DNA of 64,000 nt from Lepidurus packardi (taxonomy: Eukaryota > Arthropoda > Branchiopoda > Notostraca > Triopsidae). Position numbers and translations under genes: made by a program. Location of the stretch: NCBI GenBank assembly GCA_023053545.1, contig JAKZAN010000064.1:124001-188000 (forward strand), in the 5' to 3' direction. Of the stretch, positions 47,200-56,902 are shown in pieces. The first letter of the stretch is position 1. Every line of letters begins with the position of its first letter. Under the pieces are notes generated by a model. It was given only the letters and a program-made list of their open reading frames with translations. It ran no database searches and was not told the origin of the DNA.

Positions 47200-47239
47200 T
47201 AAAAAAAACCGATTGCGAGGCTTAGATCTCACAATCGGT
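47200..47239 (-). terminator. Terminator after the AAA ATPase gene
   Basis: Stem ACCGATTG (47208-47215) with CAATCGGT (47232-47239) plus inner GAG/CTC pairs. On the minus strand it is followed by T8 and more T. It lies 8 nt after the stop codon of the gene at 47248. Confidence 0.85.
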
Positions 47240-47247
47240 CTTATGAT

Positions 47248-48711
47248 TTACAATTTACTGATATAACTGCCATACAAATCCCTAAACTCATGGCCAGTGG
47301 CAAAACGGTCTTTGTTTAGTTTTTTATAATGCGCCAATCCCCAAAGTACAAACTCCTTCATGAAATACTGTTCTGAAACAGGCAATTCAGGGTGATATTG
47401 TAAAACGAGCTGCTTTAATGGTATTATGGAATCTAGAATTTTCCGGTATTCAGCATCAGAAGCATCATCTAATAATTCAAATCCACTTTCCGAAAAAAAC
47501 CAGTCTATTACTTCTTGGTACGGACTCTTTTCGTTATGCTTCTCTAATTTTTCAATTTTTGGAAAATAAGTTGGAAACAAAGTACCAATTGCAGCTTCAA
47601 TTAAATTTTCAGCAACTGCAGCTGCTCCCTCCTGCTCGCCCTCATAAACCAATTCAATTTTTCCCGTAATTGCTGGAATCACGCCCATAAAATCAGTTAA
47701 TCGGACTGTAGTGCTGTCCGTACCCGCTTTTAACGCACGGCGCTCGGCGGTGCTTAATAAATTTTCGAAAGCAGTAATGCTCATTCGCGCACTAACGCCG
47801 CTTTTATAGTCAACAAATTCGCTTTCGCGGGCCTCAAATCCAATTTGCTCCAAGATGTCTCGTGCCAATGATGGCACCTGAATTGTATCTGCTTGGCGGC
47901 CATCTTGCTTGGCTTCCTGAGCTGTAATTTGCCTTGCGATTTCGATGCTTTCTGGATAATGTGTCAAAATTTGCGAGCCAATTCGGTCTTTCAACGGCGT
48001 AACAATGCTGCCTCGATTGGTATAATCTTCTGGATTTGCAGTAAAAACGAACTGTAAATCCAATGCCATTCGAACCTTAAAGCCACGAATTTGAACATCA
48101 CCTTCTTGCAAAATATTGAATAGCGCAACCTGAATTCTAGCTTGTAAATCTGGTAGTTCGTTGATGACAAAAATGCACCGATTTGCCCTCGGAATCATAC
48201 CAAAATGTATTACGCGGTCATCCGCATAGCTCAGTTTTAAATTTGCTGCCTTAATCGGGTCAATATCACCAATTAAGTCGGCAACCGTTACATCCGGTGT
48301 TGCTAGTTTTTCATAAAATCGGTCATTTCGATGTAACCATTCAATCGGCGTTTCGTCGCCCAAATCTGCAATCAAAACCTTTGCAAATCTCGAAATTGGC
48401 GCAAAAGGATCGTCGTTAATTTCCGAACCCGCAACAAACGGGATATACTCGTCTAATAAATTGGTCATCAATCGCGCTAATCTTGTCTTTGCTTGGCCAC
48501 GCAATCCCAACAAATTGATGTTGTGCTTACTCAGAATGGCGCGTTCCAATTCAGGAATCACCGTATTTTCGAAACCCCACACGCCTTCGAAGGCATTTTC
48601 TCCAGCTGCAATTTTCTTTCGAAGATTATTTCGCAACTCATCCTTTATGGATTGCGTTCTGTAATTAGCAGCTTTTAATTCGCCTAATGTTTTGATATCT
48701 TGTAGGTTCAT
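47248..48711 (-). CDS. Magnesium chelatase-type AAA+ ATPase (ChlI/MoxR-like)
   Basis: A 487-aa AAA+ protein with Walker A GLRGQAKT, a Walker B/sensor region CIFVINELPDL and the helix-2 insert typical of magnesium chelatase/MoxR ATPases, plus sensor FVFTANPEDYTNRG. The frame is open 14 codons further upstream, overlapping the VWA gene. The ATG at 48711, 1 nt after the VWA stop codon, gives a start (MNLQDIKTLGEL) that fits the family better. It pairs with the VWA protein upstream, like ChlI with ChlD. No chlorophyll or cobalamin genes are nearby, so the pair probably remodels some other protein target. Confidence 0.87.
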   Translation of the reverse strand: MNLQDIKTLGELKAANYRTQSIKDELRNNLRKKIAAGENAFEGVWGFENTVIPELERAILSKHNINLLGLRGQAKTRLARLMTNLLDEYIPFVAGSEINDDPFAPISRFAKVLIADLGDETPIEWLHRNDRFYEKLATPDVTVADLIGDIDPIKAANLKLSYADDRVIHFGMIPRANRCIFVINELPDLQARIQVALFNILQEGDVQIRGFKVRMALDLQFVFTANPEDYTNRGSIVTPLKDRIGSQILTHYPESIEIARQITAQEAKQDGRQADTIQVPSLARDILEQIGFEARESEFVDYKSGVSARMSITAFENLLSTAERRALKAGTDSTTVRLTDFMGVIPAITGKIELVYEGEQEGAAAVAENLIEAAIGTLFPTYFPKIEKLEKHNEKSPYQEVIDWFFSESGFELLDDASDAEYRKILDSIIPLKQLVLQYHPELPVSEQYFMKEFVLWGLAHYKKLNKDRFATGHEFRDLYGSYISKL

Positions 48712-48712
48712 A

Positions 48713-49831
48713 TTATTTAATTCGTTTTTTTCTATTGGTTTCATAATCTTCAAAAATCATCTCGCCCAGTCCTTTTAGACCAGTATAAAATGCTTTTCCT
48801 TGATTGGCTTCCGTAAATTCGTTTACAAAACGCTGCAAATAAGGATCGTTAGCAATCATAAATGTTGTGATTGGGATGTGCAATTTCCGAGCTTGTGCAG
48901 CCATGGTGTAGCACTTTTCAGTAACATACGGATCCAAGCCGTTACTATTCATATAATACGTACCGTCAGATTCGCGAATACAGCTTGGCTTTCCATCAGT
49001 AATCATGAATATTTGTTTATTGGTATTGCGTTTTCTCCGCAGCATATCCATTGCCAGCTGCAATCCAGCAACTGTATTGGTGTGATAAGGTCCAACTTGT
49101 AAATACGGAAGGTCTTTAACTGCGATTGGCCAAGCATCATTTCCAAAAACCAATATATCGATGGTATCTTTGGGATATCGGGTAGTGATCAATTCCGCTA
49201 ATGCCATTGCTACTTTTTTTGCAGGCGTGATTCGGTCTTCTCCATACAAAATCATTGAATGGCTGATGTCTATCATCAAAACGGTGCTCATTTGTGCCTT
49301 AAATTTAGAGTCTTCAACCACCAAATCATGCTCTGTTAAGCGAAATTCTTCCGTGCCATTGTTTATTTGTGCATTTTTGATGCTTTCGGTTAAGGAAATC
49401 CGATCCAGACCATCTCCAAAATGATATTCCCGAAATTCACCGGTATGTTCGTCACCACTTCCCGAGTGTTTTGTTCTGTGGTTACCTGAGCCGCTTTTGT
49501 TTAAGTTTCCAAAAATTTGTTCCAATGCTTTTTGCCGAATTGCCCGTTCTGTTTTCGCGGAAATTGCCATTCCTCCAGTTCCATCAGTTTTGATCTCTTC
49601 TCGGATATAACCCTTTTTTTTAAGGTCTTCAATGAAATCATCAATCGTGTAAGCTGATGTGGTGAGGCCATATTCAGTATCCAATTGCCGCAACCAGTCT
49701 AATGCTTCGTCTAAATCTCCAGAAGTATGGGTGATCAATTCAGTGAAAACTTCAAACAATTGTTCGAAAGGCGATTGCTTCTTCGCTTCGTAGGTTTTAA
49801 AAATAAATCCTTTTTTTCTGGTATTTTCCAT
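48713..49831 (-). CDS. VWA-domain partner of the AAA+ ATPase
   Basis: 372 aa: an N-terminal helical region, a central Gly/His-rich linker (GSGNHRTKHSGSGDEH), then a von Willebrand A domain with an intact MIDAS (DISHS in MIDISHSMIL, followed by a conserved Thr in VFGNDAWPI/MITDGKP strands). It is translationally coupled to the AAA+ gene that follows. Such MoxR/VWA or ChlI/ChlD-like pairs act as metal-dependent, ATP-driven chaperones or chelatases; the client is unknown here. Confidence 0.87.
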   Translation of the reverse strand: MENTRKKGFIFKTYEAKKQSPFEQLFEVFTELITHTSGDLDEALDWLRQLDTEYGLTTSAYTIDDFIEDLKKKGYIREEIKTDGTGGMAISAKTERAIRQKALEQIFGNLNKSGSGNHRTKHSGSGDEHTGEFREYHFGDGLDRISLTESIKNAQINNGTEEFRLTEHDLVVEDSKFKAQMSTVLMIDISHSMILYGEDRITPAKKVAMALAELITTRYPKDTIDILVFGNDAWPIAVKDLPYLQVGPYHTNTVAGLQLAMDMLRRKRNTNKQIFMITDGKPSCIRESDGTYYMNSNGLDPYVTEKCYTMAAQARKLHIPITTFMIANDPYLQRFVNEFTEANQGKAFYTGLKGLGEMIFEDYETNRKKRIK

Positions 49832-49910
49832 AGCGTCTAAATTTAGTACAATTAGAATGCCGAGCTGGATAAACTTTTATTAATAATACGTTAAAACAAA
49901 TTAGCCATTC

Positions 49911-49937
49911 GCAAAAAAACCGGCTCGAAAGCCGGTT
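49911..49937 (-). terminator. Terminator after the small disordered protein gene
   Basis: Stem AACCGGCT (49918-49925) with AGCCGGTT (49930-49937), tetraloop CGAA. On the minus strand followed by T7. Directly after the stop codon at 49940. Confidence 0.85.
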
Positions 49938-49939
49938 AA

Positions 49940-50200
49940 TTAAGTATTAAAGTTTGTATCTGTAGCCGTTCGCGGCTGGTTATCGGTTGATGATTCGTTC
50001 TTGAACATCTTATACTTCCTGTTGCCGTGCGGCTGTTGGTGTTTGCTGTCTATTCCTGAACTTATATTTTCGTCAGGAGTGCCTTCCTCTTTTTCAGACG
50101 GCGACATGCGTTGGTCATTCCATAAAGGTTCTCCGTCATCTGCTCTTTCGTGCTCCCGCCAATCATCTTGAGGGCTTGAAGCGTTGTGTTTTGCTTCCAT
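49940..50200 (-). CDS. Small hydrophilic, probably disordered protein
   Basis: 86 aa, rich in Glu, Asp, Ser, Asn and Lys, without hydrophobic core, signal peptide or known family. It has a clean terminator immediately behind it, which supports a real transcript. Composition resembles the 129-aa protein at 60897-61286. Such proteins in Bacteroidota are often stress-related, but nothing here proves that. Confidence 0.55.
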   Translation of the reverse strand: MEAKHNASSPQDDWREHERADDGEPLWNDQRMSPSEKEEGTPDENISSGIDSKHQQPHGNRKYKMFKNESSTDNQPRTATDTNFNT

Positions 50201-50500
50201 AATTTAAGTTGTTAAACCTTAAAATTACTACTTAAAAACGCATTATTTACAAATTTTAGCGTTGTCTTAAGTTAAAACATACTTTAAAAATTAAGGAATT
50301 ATGAAAGCAAAAAAAATAGAATGTTCCTAAATCCATACTTCGGCAGTTTAGCACTTTACGGTTTCAAACACGGATATTATTCGTTCAAAAAGCATTCAAA
50401 GCTTTATGGGGCGGGACTTCTCTACAAATCACCTTATCTTTTCCTTAAATTTGTAGCTAATGAGAATTGATATAAAAATTAAGGAAAAAGCTGTTTTTAA
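50201..50500. other. Intergenic region upstream of lysC
   Basis: 300 bp between divergent genes. The only clear signal is TAAATTTG (50446-50453), a perfect -7 box for lysC without a matching TTG at the right distance, leaving a leader of about 40 nt. No lysine riboswitch is visible; the leader is too short for one. Confidence 0.5.
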
Positions 50501-51814
50501 ATGAAGATATTAAAATTTGGAGGCACTTCGGTAGGAAGTCCTGAGCGAATGAAAAAGTTATTGGACATCATCGATCCAGCTGATGAACAAATCGTGGTTT
50601 TGTCTGCCGTTTCAGGCACAACAAATAGTTTAGTTGAAATTTCGACCCTGCTTTTAAAGGAGCAAAAGCAAGAAGCATCGGCTTTGATAGAAGCGCTACG
50701 CCAAAAATATGCAGCATTCGTAAATGATTTGCTGCCAGCAGAAGAATTTAGATTGAAAGGCAACGATATCATTAATTATCATTTTGCATTCTTATCATCT
50801 CTTGCTAATGATCTGTTTACGAGCATTGAAGAAAAAATCGTTTTGGCACAAGGCGAACTTATATCGACTGCGTTATATCACATCTATCTAGAGTCAATTG
50901 GCATACAATCTGTGTTATTACCCGCTTTGGATTTTATGAAAATCGACGAAGACAATGAACCAGATATCGCTTTTACGACCGAAGCACTAACCCCACTTCT
51001 CTCTAAAAATCAAGGCGTTAATATTTTTATTACCCAAGGATTCATCTGTAGAAATAGCTTCGGGGAAGTCGACAACTTGCGCCGCGGTGGTAGCGATTAT
51101 ACCGCTTCCCTGCTTGGCGCTGCAATTTTAGCAGATGAAGTGCAAATATGGACCGATATTGATGGTATGCACAACAATGATCCCCGAATCGTGAATGGCA
51201 CCAAACCAATTGCGCACCTTTCGTTTGATGAAGCAGCTGAATTGGCTTACTTTGGTGCTAAAATTTTGCATCCCCAATCAGTTTTTCCTGCGCAAAAGTA
51301 TAAGATTCCAGTTCGGTTACTGAATACGATGGAGCCAAAAGCGCAAGGTACCGTTATTAGTACGGAAAGCGAAAAAGGAAAAATTAAATCAATAGCTGCA
51401 AAAGATGGCATCATTGCCATAAAAATTCAATCCAGCAGGATGTTGCTTGCCTATGGTTTTCTGCGACGTGTGTTTGAAATTTTCGAACGATACAAAACAC
51501 CGATAGACATGATTACTACTTCAGAAGTTGCTGTATCGCTAACAATTGATTGTACAGATCACCTTTCGGATATTTTAAAAGAACTAAATTCATTTGGTAC
51601 GGTGGAAGTCGACAAACAGCAAAGTATTGTGTGCGTTGTAGGCGATTTTGGTGCCGAAAAACATGGCTACGCCGCAAAAGTGCTCGACGCATTAAAGCAC
51701 ATTCCAGTCAGAATGATTTCGTACGGCGGCAGCGCGTATAATATTTCGATGCTAATTAATACCGACGATAAGACAGAAGCGCTGCGAAGTTTGCATAATA
51801 GAATTTTCGAATAA
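50501..51814 (+). CDS. lysC: Aspartate kinase (monofunctional)
   Basis: 437 aa. The kinase domain carries KFGGTSVGSPE at residues 4-14, LRRGGSDYTASLLG and WTDIDGMHNNDPRI. The C-terminal regulatory part has two ACT domains (IKIQSSRMLLAYGFLRRVF; ICVVGDFG-like segment). It makes aspartyl phosphate, the first step towards lysine, threonine and methionine. It is followed 27 bp later by lysA, so the pair is dedicated to the lysine/diaminopimelate branch. ACT domains imply feedback control by an amino acid, probably lysine. Confidence 0.93.
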   Translation: MKILKFGGTSVGSPERMKKLLDIIDPADEQIVVLSAVSGTTNSLVEISTLLLKEQKQEASALIEALRQKYAAFVNDLLPAEEFRLKGNDIINYHFAFLSSLANDLFTSIEEKIVLAQGELISTALYHIYLESIGIQSVLLPALDFMKIDEDNEPDIAFTTEALTPLLSKNQGVNIFITQGFICRNSFGEVDNLRRGGSDYTASLLGAAILADEVQIWTDIDGMHNNDPRIVNGTKPIAHLSFDEAAELAYFGAKILHPQSVFPAQKYKIPVRLLNTMEPKAQGTVISTESEKGKIKSIAAKDGIIAIKIQSSRMLLAYGFLRRVFEIFERYKTPIDMITTSEVAVSLTIDCTDHLSDILKELNSFGTVEVDKQQSIVCVVGDFGAEKHGYAAKVLDALKHIPVRMISYGGSAYNISMLINTDDKTEALRSLHNRIFE

Positions 51815-51841
51815 CAATAGAATTACACAAAACAAAAAGTC

Positions 51842-53017
51842 ATGTTTTCCGATAAAAATATAGCCCATTTTTCAAGAACCGAAACACCATTTTACTACTA
51901 CGACCTAAATTTATTGGAAAACACACTGCTTTCATGCAAAACTGCAGCAGACTTGCACGGCTTTCATGTGCATTATGCCATGAAAGCAAACTTTAATCCT
52001 GTGGTGCTGCAAAAAATTAAGTCGGCGGGTTTTGGCGCTGATTGTGTGAGTGGAAACGAAGTTATAAAAGCAATCGAAATAGGATTTCCGAAGGAAAAAG
52101 TAGTATTCGCTGGTGTAGGGAAATCTGATCGGGAAATTAATGATGCATTAAAAAATGATATTTTTTGTTTCAACGTCGAGTCGATTCAAGAATTAGAAGT
52201 TATAAACGAATTGGCGCAAAAACTGCACAAGAATGCCAAATTAGCCATTCGCATTAACCCAAACGTGGAGGCACATACGCACGCTAGTATTACGACTGGC
52301 TTGGATGAAAATAAATTTGGGATAAACGCTTGGGATTTGCCAACTTGCGTTGACGTGTTAAAAAAAGCGACCAATTTAACTTTTATGGGCATTCATTTTC
52401 ACATCGGATCACAGATCACCAATATGGAAGTGTATAAGAATCTTTGTGTTAGGGTGAATGAATTTACTTCCTGGTTTGAAGACCATGGTTTCAAAGTAAG
52501 CATCATAAATGTGGGCGGCGGTCTCGGCATCGATTACCACAATCCGAACAATCAAATTCCGAATTTTACGGCATACTTTAAAATCTTTGCTGACTTTCTA
52601 AATGTCAACCTGCATCAAGAAGTCCACTTCGAACTAGGGCGCGCACTTGTTGGACAATGCGCCTCTCTGATTAGCCGTGTTTTATATGTAAAGAACGGTA
52701 AAAAGAAGAATTTTTTAATTTTAGATGCTGGAATGACCGAGCTGATGCGGCCCGCGTTGTATCAGGCCTACCACCAAATCGAAAACATTAGCAAGCAAGA
52801 TCGGCCAAAAAACGCAACGGAAGAAGTTGTTAAGTATGACATTGTAGGACCAATTTGTGAAAGCACTGATTGTTTTGGAAAAGAAGTTTCTTTGCCAAAC
52901 ACCTTTAGAAATGACATAATAGCTATTAGAAGTACAGGTGCATACGGTGCCGTGATGGCTTCTGGGTATAATTTAAGAGCACAAGCGCCTGCGATTTTTA
53001 GTGAAGATATTAGTTGA
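51842..53017 (+). CDS. lysA: Diaminopimelate decarboxylase
   Basis: A 391-aa fold-type III PLP enzyme. The PLP lysine is Lys48 in HYAMKANFNP, the phosphate-binding glycine segment is NVGGGLGIDY, and the C-terminal catalytic segment is GPICESTDCFG with the active-site Cys. It converts meso-diaminopimelate to lysine, the last step of lysine synthesis. In an operon with lysC. Confidence 0.93.
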   Translation: MFSDKNIAHFSRTETPFYYYDLNLLENTLLSCKTAADLHGFHVHYAMKANFNPVVLQKIKSAGFGADCVSGNEVIKAIEIGFPKEKVVFAGVGKSDREINDALKNDIFCFNVESIQELEVINELAQKLHKNAKLAIRINPNVEAHTHASITTGLDENKFGINAWDLPTCVDVLKKATNLTFMGIHFHIGSQITNMEVYKNLCVRVNEFTSWFEDHGFKVSIINVGGGLGIDYHNPNNQIPNFTAYFKIFADFLNVNLHQEVHFELGRALVGQCASLISRVLYVKNGKKKNFLILDAGMTELMRPALYQAYHQIENISKQDRPKNATEEVVKYDIVGPICESTDCFGKEVSLPNTFRNDIIAIRSTGAYGAVMASGYNLRAQAPAIFSEDIS

Positions 53018-53076
53018 ATGTCATGCAGAAAACATAGGCAAAACATCAGATTTTCACAGGAATAAAAACTAATGTC

Positions 53077-53084
53077 GTATTTTT
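53077..53084 (+). promoter_or_regulatory. Possible -7 box upstream of acr3
   Basis: TATTTTTG fits TAnnTTTG and lies 49 nt before the acr3 ATG. No TTG at the expected distance, so weak. Confidence 0.35.
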
Positions 53085-53132
53085 GACGATCTTAATTTTT
53101 AAGCAACAAACATAAATCCCCGATCAAAAATC

Positions 53133-54197
53133 ATGAGTTCTTCCAATTGTGCACCAGCTGTTGCTAAAAAAAATTTATCGCTAATTGACCGCTTTCTTAC
53201 TGTTTGGATTTTTCTTGCGATGGCTATTGGGATAGCATTGAGCTACTTAGCGCCAGATTCTGCACGCTTTATCGAATCTTATTCCAGCGGCACGACCAAT
53301 TGGCCAATAGCCTTTGGTCTAATCATCATGATGTATCCGCCGTTAGCAAAGGTGAAATACGAAAACATGAAAACTGTTTTCGGAAATGTCAAAATTTTAT
53401 CAGTTTCGTTAGTACTAAACTGGATTATCGGTCCGCTTTTGATGTTCTTTTTAGCGCTTTTTTTCTTGCACGACTATCCAGAATATATGATTGGCGTAAT
53501 ACTGATCGGTTTAGCGCGGTGCATTGCAATGGTAGTAGTTTGGAACGATCTGGCAAATGGCAGTTCAGAATATGCGGCTGGTTTGATTGCGCTCAATAGC
53601 GTTTTTCAGGTATTGTTTTACAGTGTATATGCTTGGCTATTTCTAACCATTTTGCCTCCGCTTTTTGGATATAATGGCATGTCTGTCGCAATTTCAATTG
53701 CCGATGTAGCAAAAAGCACCTTCATATACCTTGGCATACCTTTTCTTTTAGGGATTTTTTCTAGGTACATTTTAATAAAGCGCAAAGGAACAGAATGGTT
53801 TCATAAAATTTATGTGCCGTTAATTTCACCATTAACCTTAATAGCATTGCTTTTTACGATTATTGTGATGTTCACCCTTAAGGGCAATTTAATCTTAACG
53901 ATTCCCTTCGATGCTTTGCTAATTTCAGTGCCATTGGTTATCTATTTTGCCGTAATGTTTGTGATTAGCTTATTTGTTGGAAAATACTTTGGTGCCAATT
54001 ATGAGGAAGGCACTGCCATTGCATTTACAGCAACTGGAAACAATTTCGAATTGGCCATTGCTGTTTCGATTGCAGCGTTTGGCATCGGAAGTGGTCAAGC
54101 CTTTGCAGGCGTTATTGGACCGCTCGTAGAAGTGCCTGCGCTAATTGGACTGGTCAATGTGGCTTTCTATTTTAAACGAAAATTTTACGCAAAATAA
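53133..54197 (+). CDS. acr3: ACR3-family arsenite efflux permease
   Basis: A 354-aa membrane protein with about ten hydrophobic spans. The ACR3 hallmarks [16 protein letters not shown] (with the essential Cys in the fourth span region) and [19 protein letters not shown] are both present. It exports arsenite or its hydroxide form. It is followed by arsC after 1 nt. No arsR repressor or As(III) methyltransferase lies next to it, so regulation is encoded elsewhere or absent. Confidence 0.93.
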   Translation: MSSSNCAPAVAKKNLSLIDRFLTVWIFLAMAIGIALSYLAPDSARFIESYSSGTTNWPIAFGLIIMMYPPLAKVKYENMKTVFGNVKILSVSLVLNWIIGPLLMFFLALFFLHDYPEYMIGVILIGLARCIAMVVVWNDLANGSSEYAAGLIALNSVFQVLFYSVYAWLFLTILPPLFGYNGMSVAISIADVAKSTFIYLGIPFLLGIFSRYILIKRKGTEWFHKIYVPLISPLTLIALLFTIIVMFTLKGNLILTIPFDALLISVPLVIYFAVMFVISLFVGKYFGANYEEGTAIAFTATGNNFELAIAVSIAAFGIGSGQAFAGVIGPLVEVPALIGLVNVAFYFKRKFYAK

Positions 54198-54198
54198 G

Positions 54199-54612
54199 AT
54201 GAAAATATTAGTGTTGTGTACGGGAAATAGCTGCCGAAGTCAAATGGCTGAAGGTTATTTGAGATTTTTTTTAAAAGATAATGCAACAGTATACAGCGCG
54301 GGAATAGAAACCCACGGGGTTAATCCTCAAGCGGTTGCATATATGAATGAAGATGGAATTGACATCTCACAACATACTTCCAATCTTGTTACGGATTATG
54401 CTCACATCGATTTTGACATCGTTTTAACGGTTTGTGATCACGCAAAAGAATCATGCCCAATTCTATTTAGCACGGCTAAGAAATTACACCAAAGTTTTGA
54501 AGATCCATCAAAGTCCGTTGGATCTGCCCAGGAAATTGAAGCAAAATTTAGGAAAGTTCGCAACGAAATAAAAGCGTATTGTAAGGATTTGATTTTACCA
54601 AATATTTTATAG
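54199..54612 (+). CDS. arsC: Arsenate reductase, thioredoxin-coupled (low-molecular-weight phosphatase fold)
   Basis: 137 aa from the ATG at 54199. The open frame begins 18 codons earlier inside acr3, but MKILVLCTGNSCRS is the proper start. The P-loop is Cys7-X5-Arg13 and the redox pair is Cys79 and Cys86 (LTVCDHAKESCP), with the same spacing as the three catalytic cysteines of Staphylococcus pI258-type ArsC. It reduces arsenate to arsenite, which Acr3 exports. The two genes form a minimal arsenic detoxification operon. Confidence 0.93.
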   Translation: MKILVLCTGNSCRSQMAEGYLRFFLKDNATVYSAGIETHGVNPQAVAYMNEDGIDISQHTSNLVTDYAHIDFDIVLTVCDHAKESCPILFSTAKKLHQSFEDPSKSVGSAQEIEAKFRKVRNEIKAYCKDLILPNIL

Positions 54613-54636
54613 CTGTTTTAACAGTTGTTTTTTGGT
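54612..54636 (+). terminator. Weak terminator candidate after arsC
   Basis: CTGTTTTAACAG (a 5-bp stem with a 2-nt loop) followed by TTGTTTTTT. The loop is too small for a confident call. Confidence 0.35.
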
Positions 54637-54741
54637 CATATTATTTATTCTTATGTAATTTTGCGAAGAATTAGCGCTTTTAAAAATTCATGGATTCTTA
54701 AAGCGACCCAGATCCCAAACAAACCGCTATTTAATAATTAT

Positions 54742-55170
54742 ATGCCAGAAAATCCTACAATTTTTTATGCTGATGACGACGGAGACGACTTGCAAATTTT
54801 TAAACTCGCCGCCGAATCGATTGAGGCAACTGTGCGGGTTTTTGAAATTGGTGATGAAATGTTAGCGGAAATGCGAACCACTAGCCATAAGCCTTCTGTT
54901 GTGTTTATCGACTTGAATATGCCAGGAAAGGACGGCTACAAAATTATCGAGGAAATCAAACAGTCTGAAGAGTTAAGAGCGATTCCAGTTGTAGTACTTT
55001 CAACTGCAAGCGATAATTTAAGCGTTAAAAAAAGCATCGATTTGGGTGCAAATTATTTTATTCAAAAACCAACTTCGGTCTACAAGCTTAAGAACGCGAT
55101 TTTGCATACGCTGGAAATAAATTGGGCTAAATTTCAACCCACGTACGGTGAATTCATTCACAAACATTAA
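54742..55170 (+). CDS. Single-domain response regulator (CheY-like)
   Basis: 142 aa from the ATG at 54742 (MPENPTIFYADDDGDD). The open frame extends 39 codons upstream without similarity to the fold. Receiver domain with acidic Asp11-13, phospho-acceptor Asp57 (VFIDLNMPG), Ser87/Thr88 and Lys109 (FIQKPTS). There is no output domain, so it works by protein contact. It resembles the response regulators that accompany cytoplasmic phytochrome-like or PAS kinases and may be served by the histidine kinase 163 bp downstream. Confidence 0.9.
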   Translation: MPENPTIFYADDDGDDLQIFKLAAESIEATVRVFEIGDEMLAEMRTTSHKPSVVFIDLNMPGKDGYKIIEEIKQSEELRAIPVVVLSTASDNLSVKKSIDLGANYFIQKPTSVYKLKNAILHTLEINWAKFQPTYGEFIHKH

Positions 55171-55332
55171 CAATAAATTCTGCTTTGTTCTTTGTTTATG
55201 CAATGATTATTGAATAAATTGCAGTTGTATATCTTTTTGGATAGCGTTCAGACGACCCAATTTCGATACAATACTGACGGCGATTATACTTGCTCCCCCT
55301 ACACGGCAATTATTCAATAAATTTCTTTTACA

Positions 55333-56865
55333 ATGAATGAACTGAAGGGTTTCTTCAAAAACGTGATTAATACTGACGATTTTATACCTGTCAGGCGTTC
55401 TGTCACTTTGAATGATTTACAATGGCTTCATGTTGCGTCTAACTTCCTTAGTTGGATTGCGTTTGTTATTATAGCACTTCTCATTATATCGTTTGTTCGC
55501 CGCAAAAAAGAACTGCCCTATCCAGCCATATTTTATCTATTTAGCTGCTTTATAGTGCTTTCTAGTTTCAACTTTCTTTCGCGCAGCATTTCGGCTTGGT
55601 ATGCAATCGACTATATCGACTCGGTTATTCAAAGTCTTATAGCGCTGCTGGCATGGGCAACAGTATTTGTGCTAGTCCGAATTTTGCCAAAAGCATTAGT
55701 AATAAAAACGCCAGCAGAACTCGAACAACGAGTAGCAGAACAAAAGATGGCTCTTGAAAAAAGTGTGCAAAAAATGCATTTTTTAGCAGATGCCATGCCA
55801 CAGATTATTTGGACCGCCAAGCCCAATGGCACAAATGATTACTTCAACCTTCCCACCTTTCAGTATACAGGCAAAACCTTAGAAGAATTGCTGGATTGGG
55901 GATGGTTTGAAATTATTCACCCGGCCGACCAAGAACAGTGCATGCAACGATGGGAAAACGCCCTGATCACTGGAGCCGTTTTTGAAATGGAAGTAAGACT
56001 GCGCGCTGCAGACGAAAAATACCAATGGCACCTTTCGCGTGCAATTGCTCATCGTGATGAAAATAATGAAATTATAATGTGGGTGGGCACCGCAACCAAT
56101 ATAGAACAACAGAAAAAAGAGGCCGAAATATTAGAGCAAAAGATACAAAATCGCACAGAGCAGCTTCGCATTGCGAATGAAGAACTATTGCAATCAAACA
56201 GCGACTTAGAACGCTTTTCAGCTGTTGCCTCTCATGATCTGCAAGCACCACTGCGCACCATCAATAATTACTTAAGCCTGATTGAAGAAAAAAATAAATC
56301 GGTATTAGACGAAAAATCACTTGATTATTTCCAACGCATTCTTGCAGCAAGCAATCGGATGAAAAACCTAATTGAAAACCTACTTCGGTATTCGCAAACA
56401 AATGCAGCAGCAATAGAAGTTCAAAAAATTGATTTGAACGCCGTGATCACAACTGTCGCAGCAAATTTAGACGAGTTACTGACCTTAAAACAAGCAAAAA
56501 TAATTTCAGATGAATTGCCGATTATTTTTGGAGATGAAACGCAACTAACCCAATTGATTCAAAATCTGGTGAACAACGGCATCATCTACAACAATAAAGA
56601 AACGCCAACAATCAGAATTCAAGCAAAAGAAGATGTTAACAATCATATTGTGAGCGTTGGTGACAATGGCGAAGGAATTCAGCCGGAAAATATGGAGAAA
56701 ATATTCGACGTTTTCACCAGATTACAAAGCAGTGTTCGCGGTTCTGGCTTAGGATTATCAATATCGAAAAGGATTGTTGAAAAACACCAAGGAAAAATCT
56801 GGGTCGAATCTGAATTTGGTGTGGGCACAACTTTCTTCTTTTCTATTCCAAAAATCAGATTATAA
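55333..56865 (+). CDS. PAS sensor histidine kinase with membrane N terminus
   Basis: 510 aa: three membrane spans in residues 30-125 (WIAFVIIALLIISFV and two more), a short coiled coil, PAS plus PAC (AMPQIIWTAKPNGTNDYF, about 145-265), HisKA with His301 in VASHDLQAPLRT, and HATPase_c with VNNGIIYN (N box), GDNGEGI and GSGLGLSISKRI. The putative partner is the single-domain response regulator just upstream. xseA follows after 37 bp. Confidence 0.92.
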   Translation: MNELKGFFKNVINTDDFIPVRRSVTLNDLQWLHVASNFLSWIAFVIIALLIISFVRRKKELPYPAIFYLFSCFIVLSSFNFLSRSISAWYAIDYIDSVIQSLIALLAWATVFVLVRILPKALVIKTPAELEQRVAEQKMALEKSVQKMHFLADAMPQIIWTAKPNGTNDYFNLPTFQYTGKTLEELLDWGWFEIIHPADQEQCMQRWENALITGAVFEMEVRLRAADEKYQWHLSRAIAHRDENNEIIMWVGTATNIEQQKKEAEILEQKIQNRTEQLRIANEELLQSNSDLERFSAVASHDLQAPLRTINNYLSLIEEKNKSVLDEKSLDYFQRILAASNRMKNLIENLLRYSQTNAAAIEVQKIDLNAVITTVAANLDELLTLKQAKIISDELPIIFGDETQLTQLIQNLVNNGIIYNNKETPTIRIQAKEDVNNHIVSVGDNGEGIQPENMEKIFDVFTRLQSSVRGSGLGLSISKRIVEKHQGKIWVESEFGVGTTFFFSIPKIRL

Positions 56866-56902
56866 TTTTGTCACTCCGTTTGAGCTGCGTAAATTAGCAG
56901 AA

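Noticed and set aside
50459-50500. Lysine riboswitch in front of lysC
   Set aside because: The leader predicted from the -7 box is only about 40 nt and shows no L-box-like structure.
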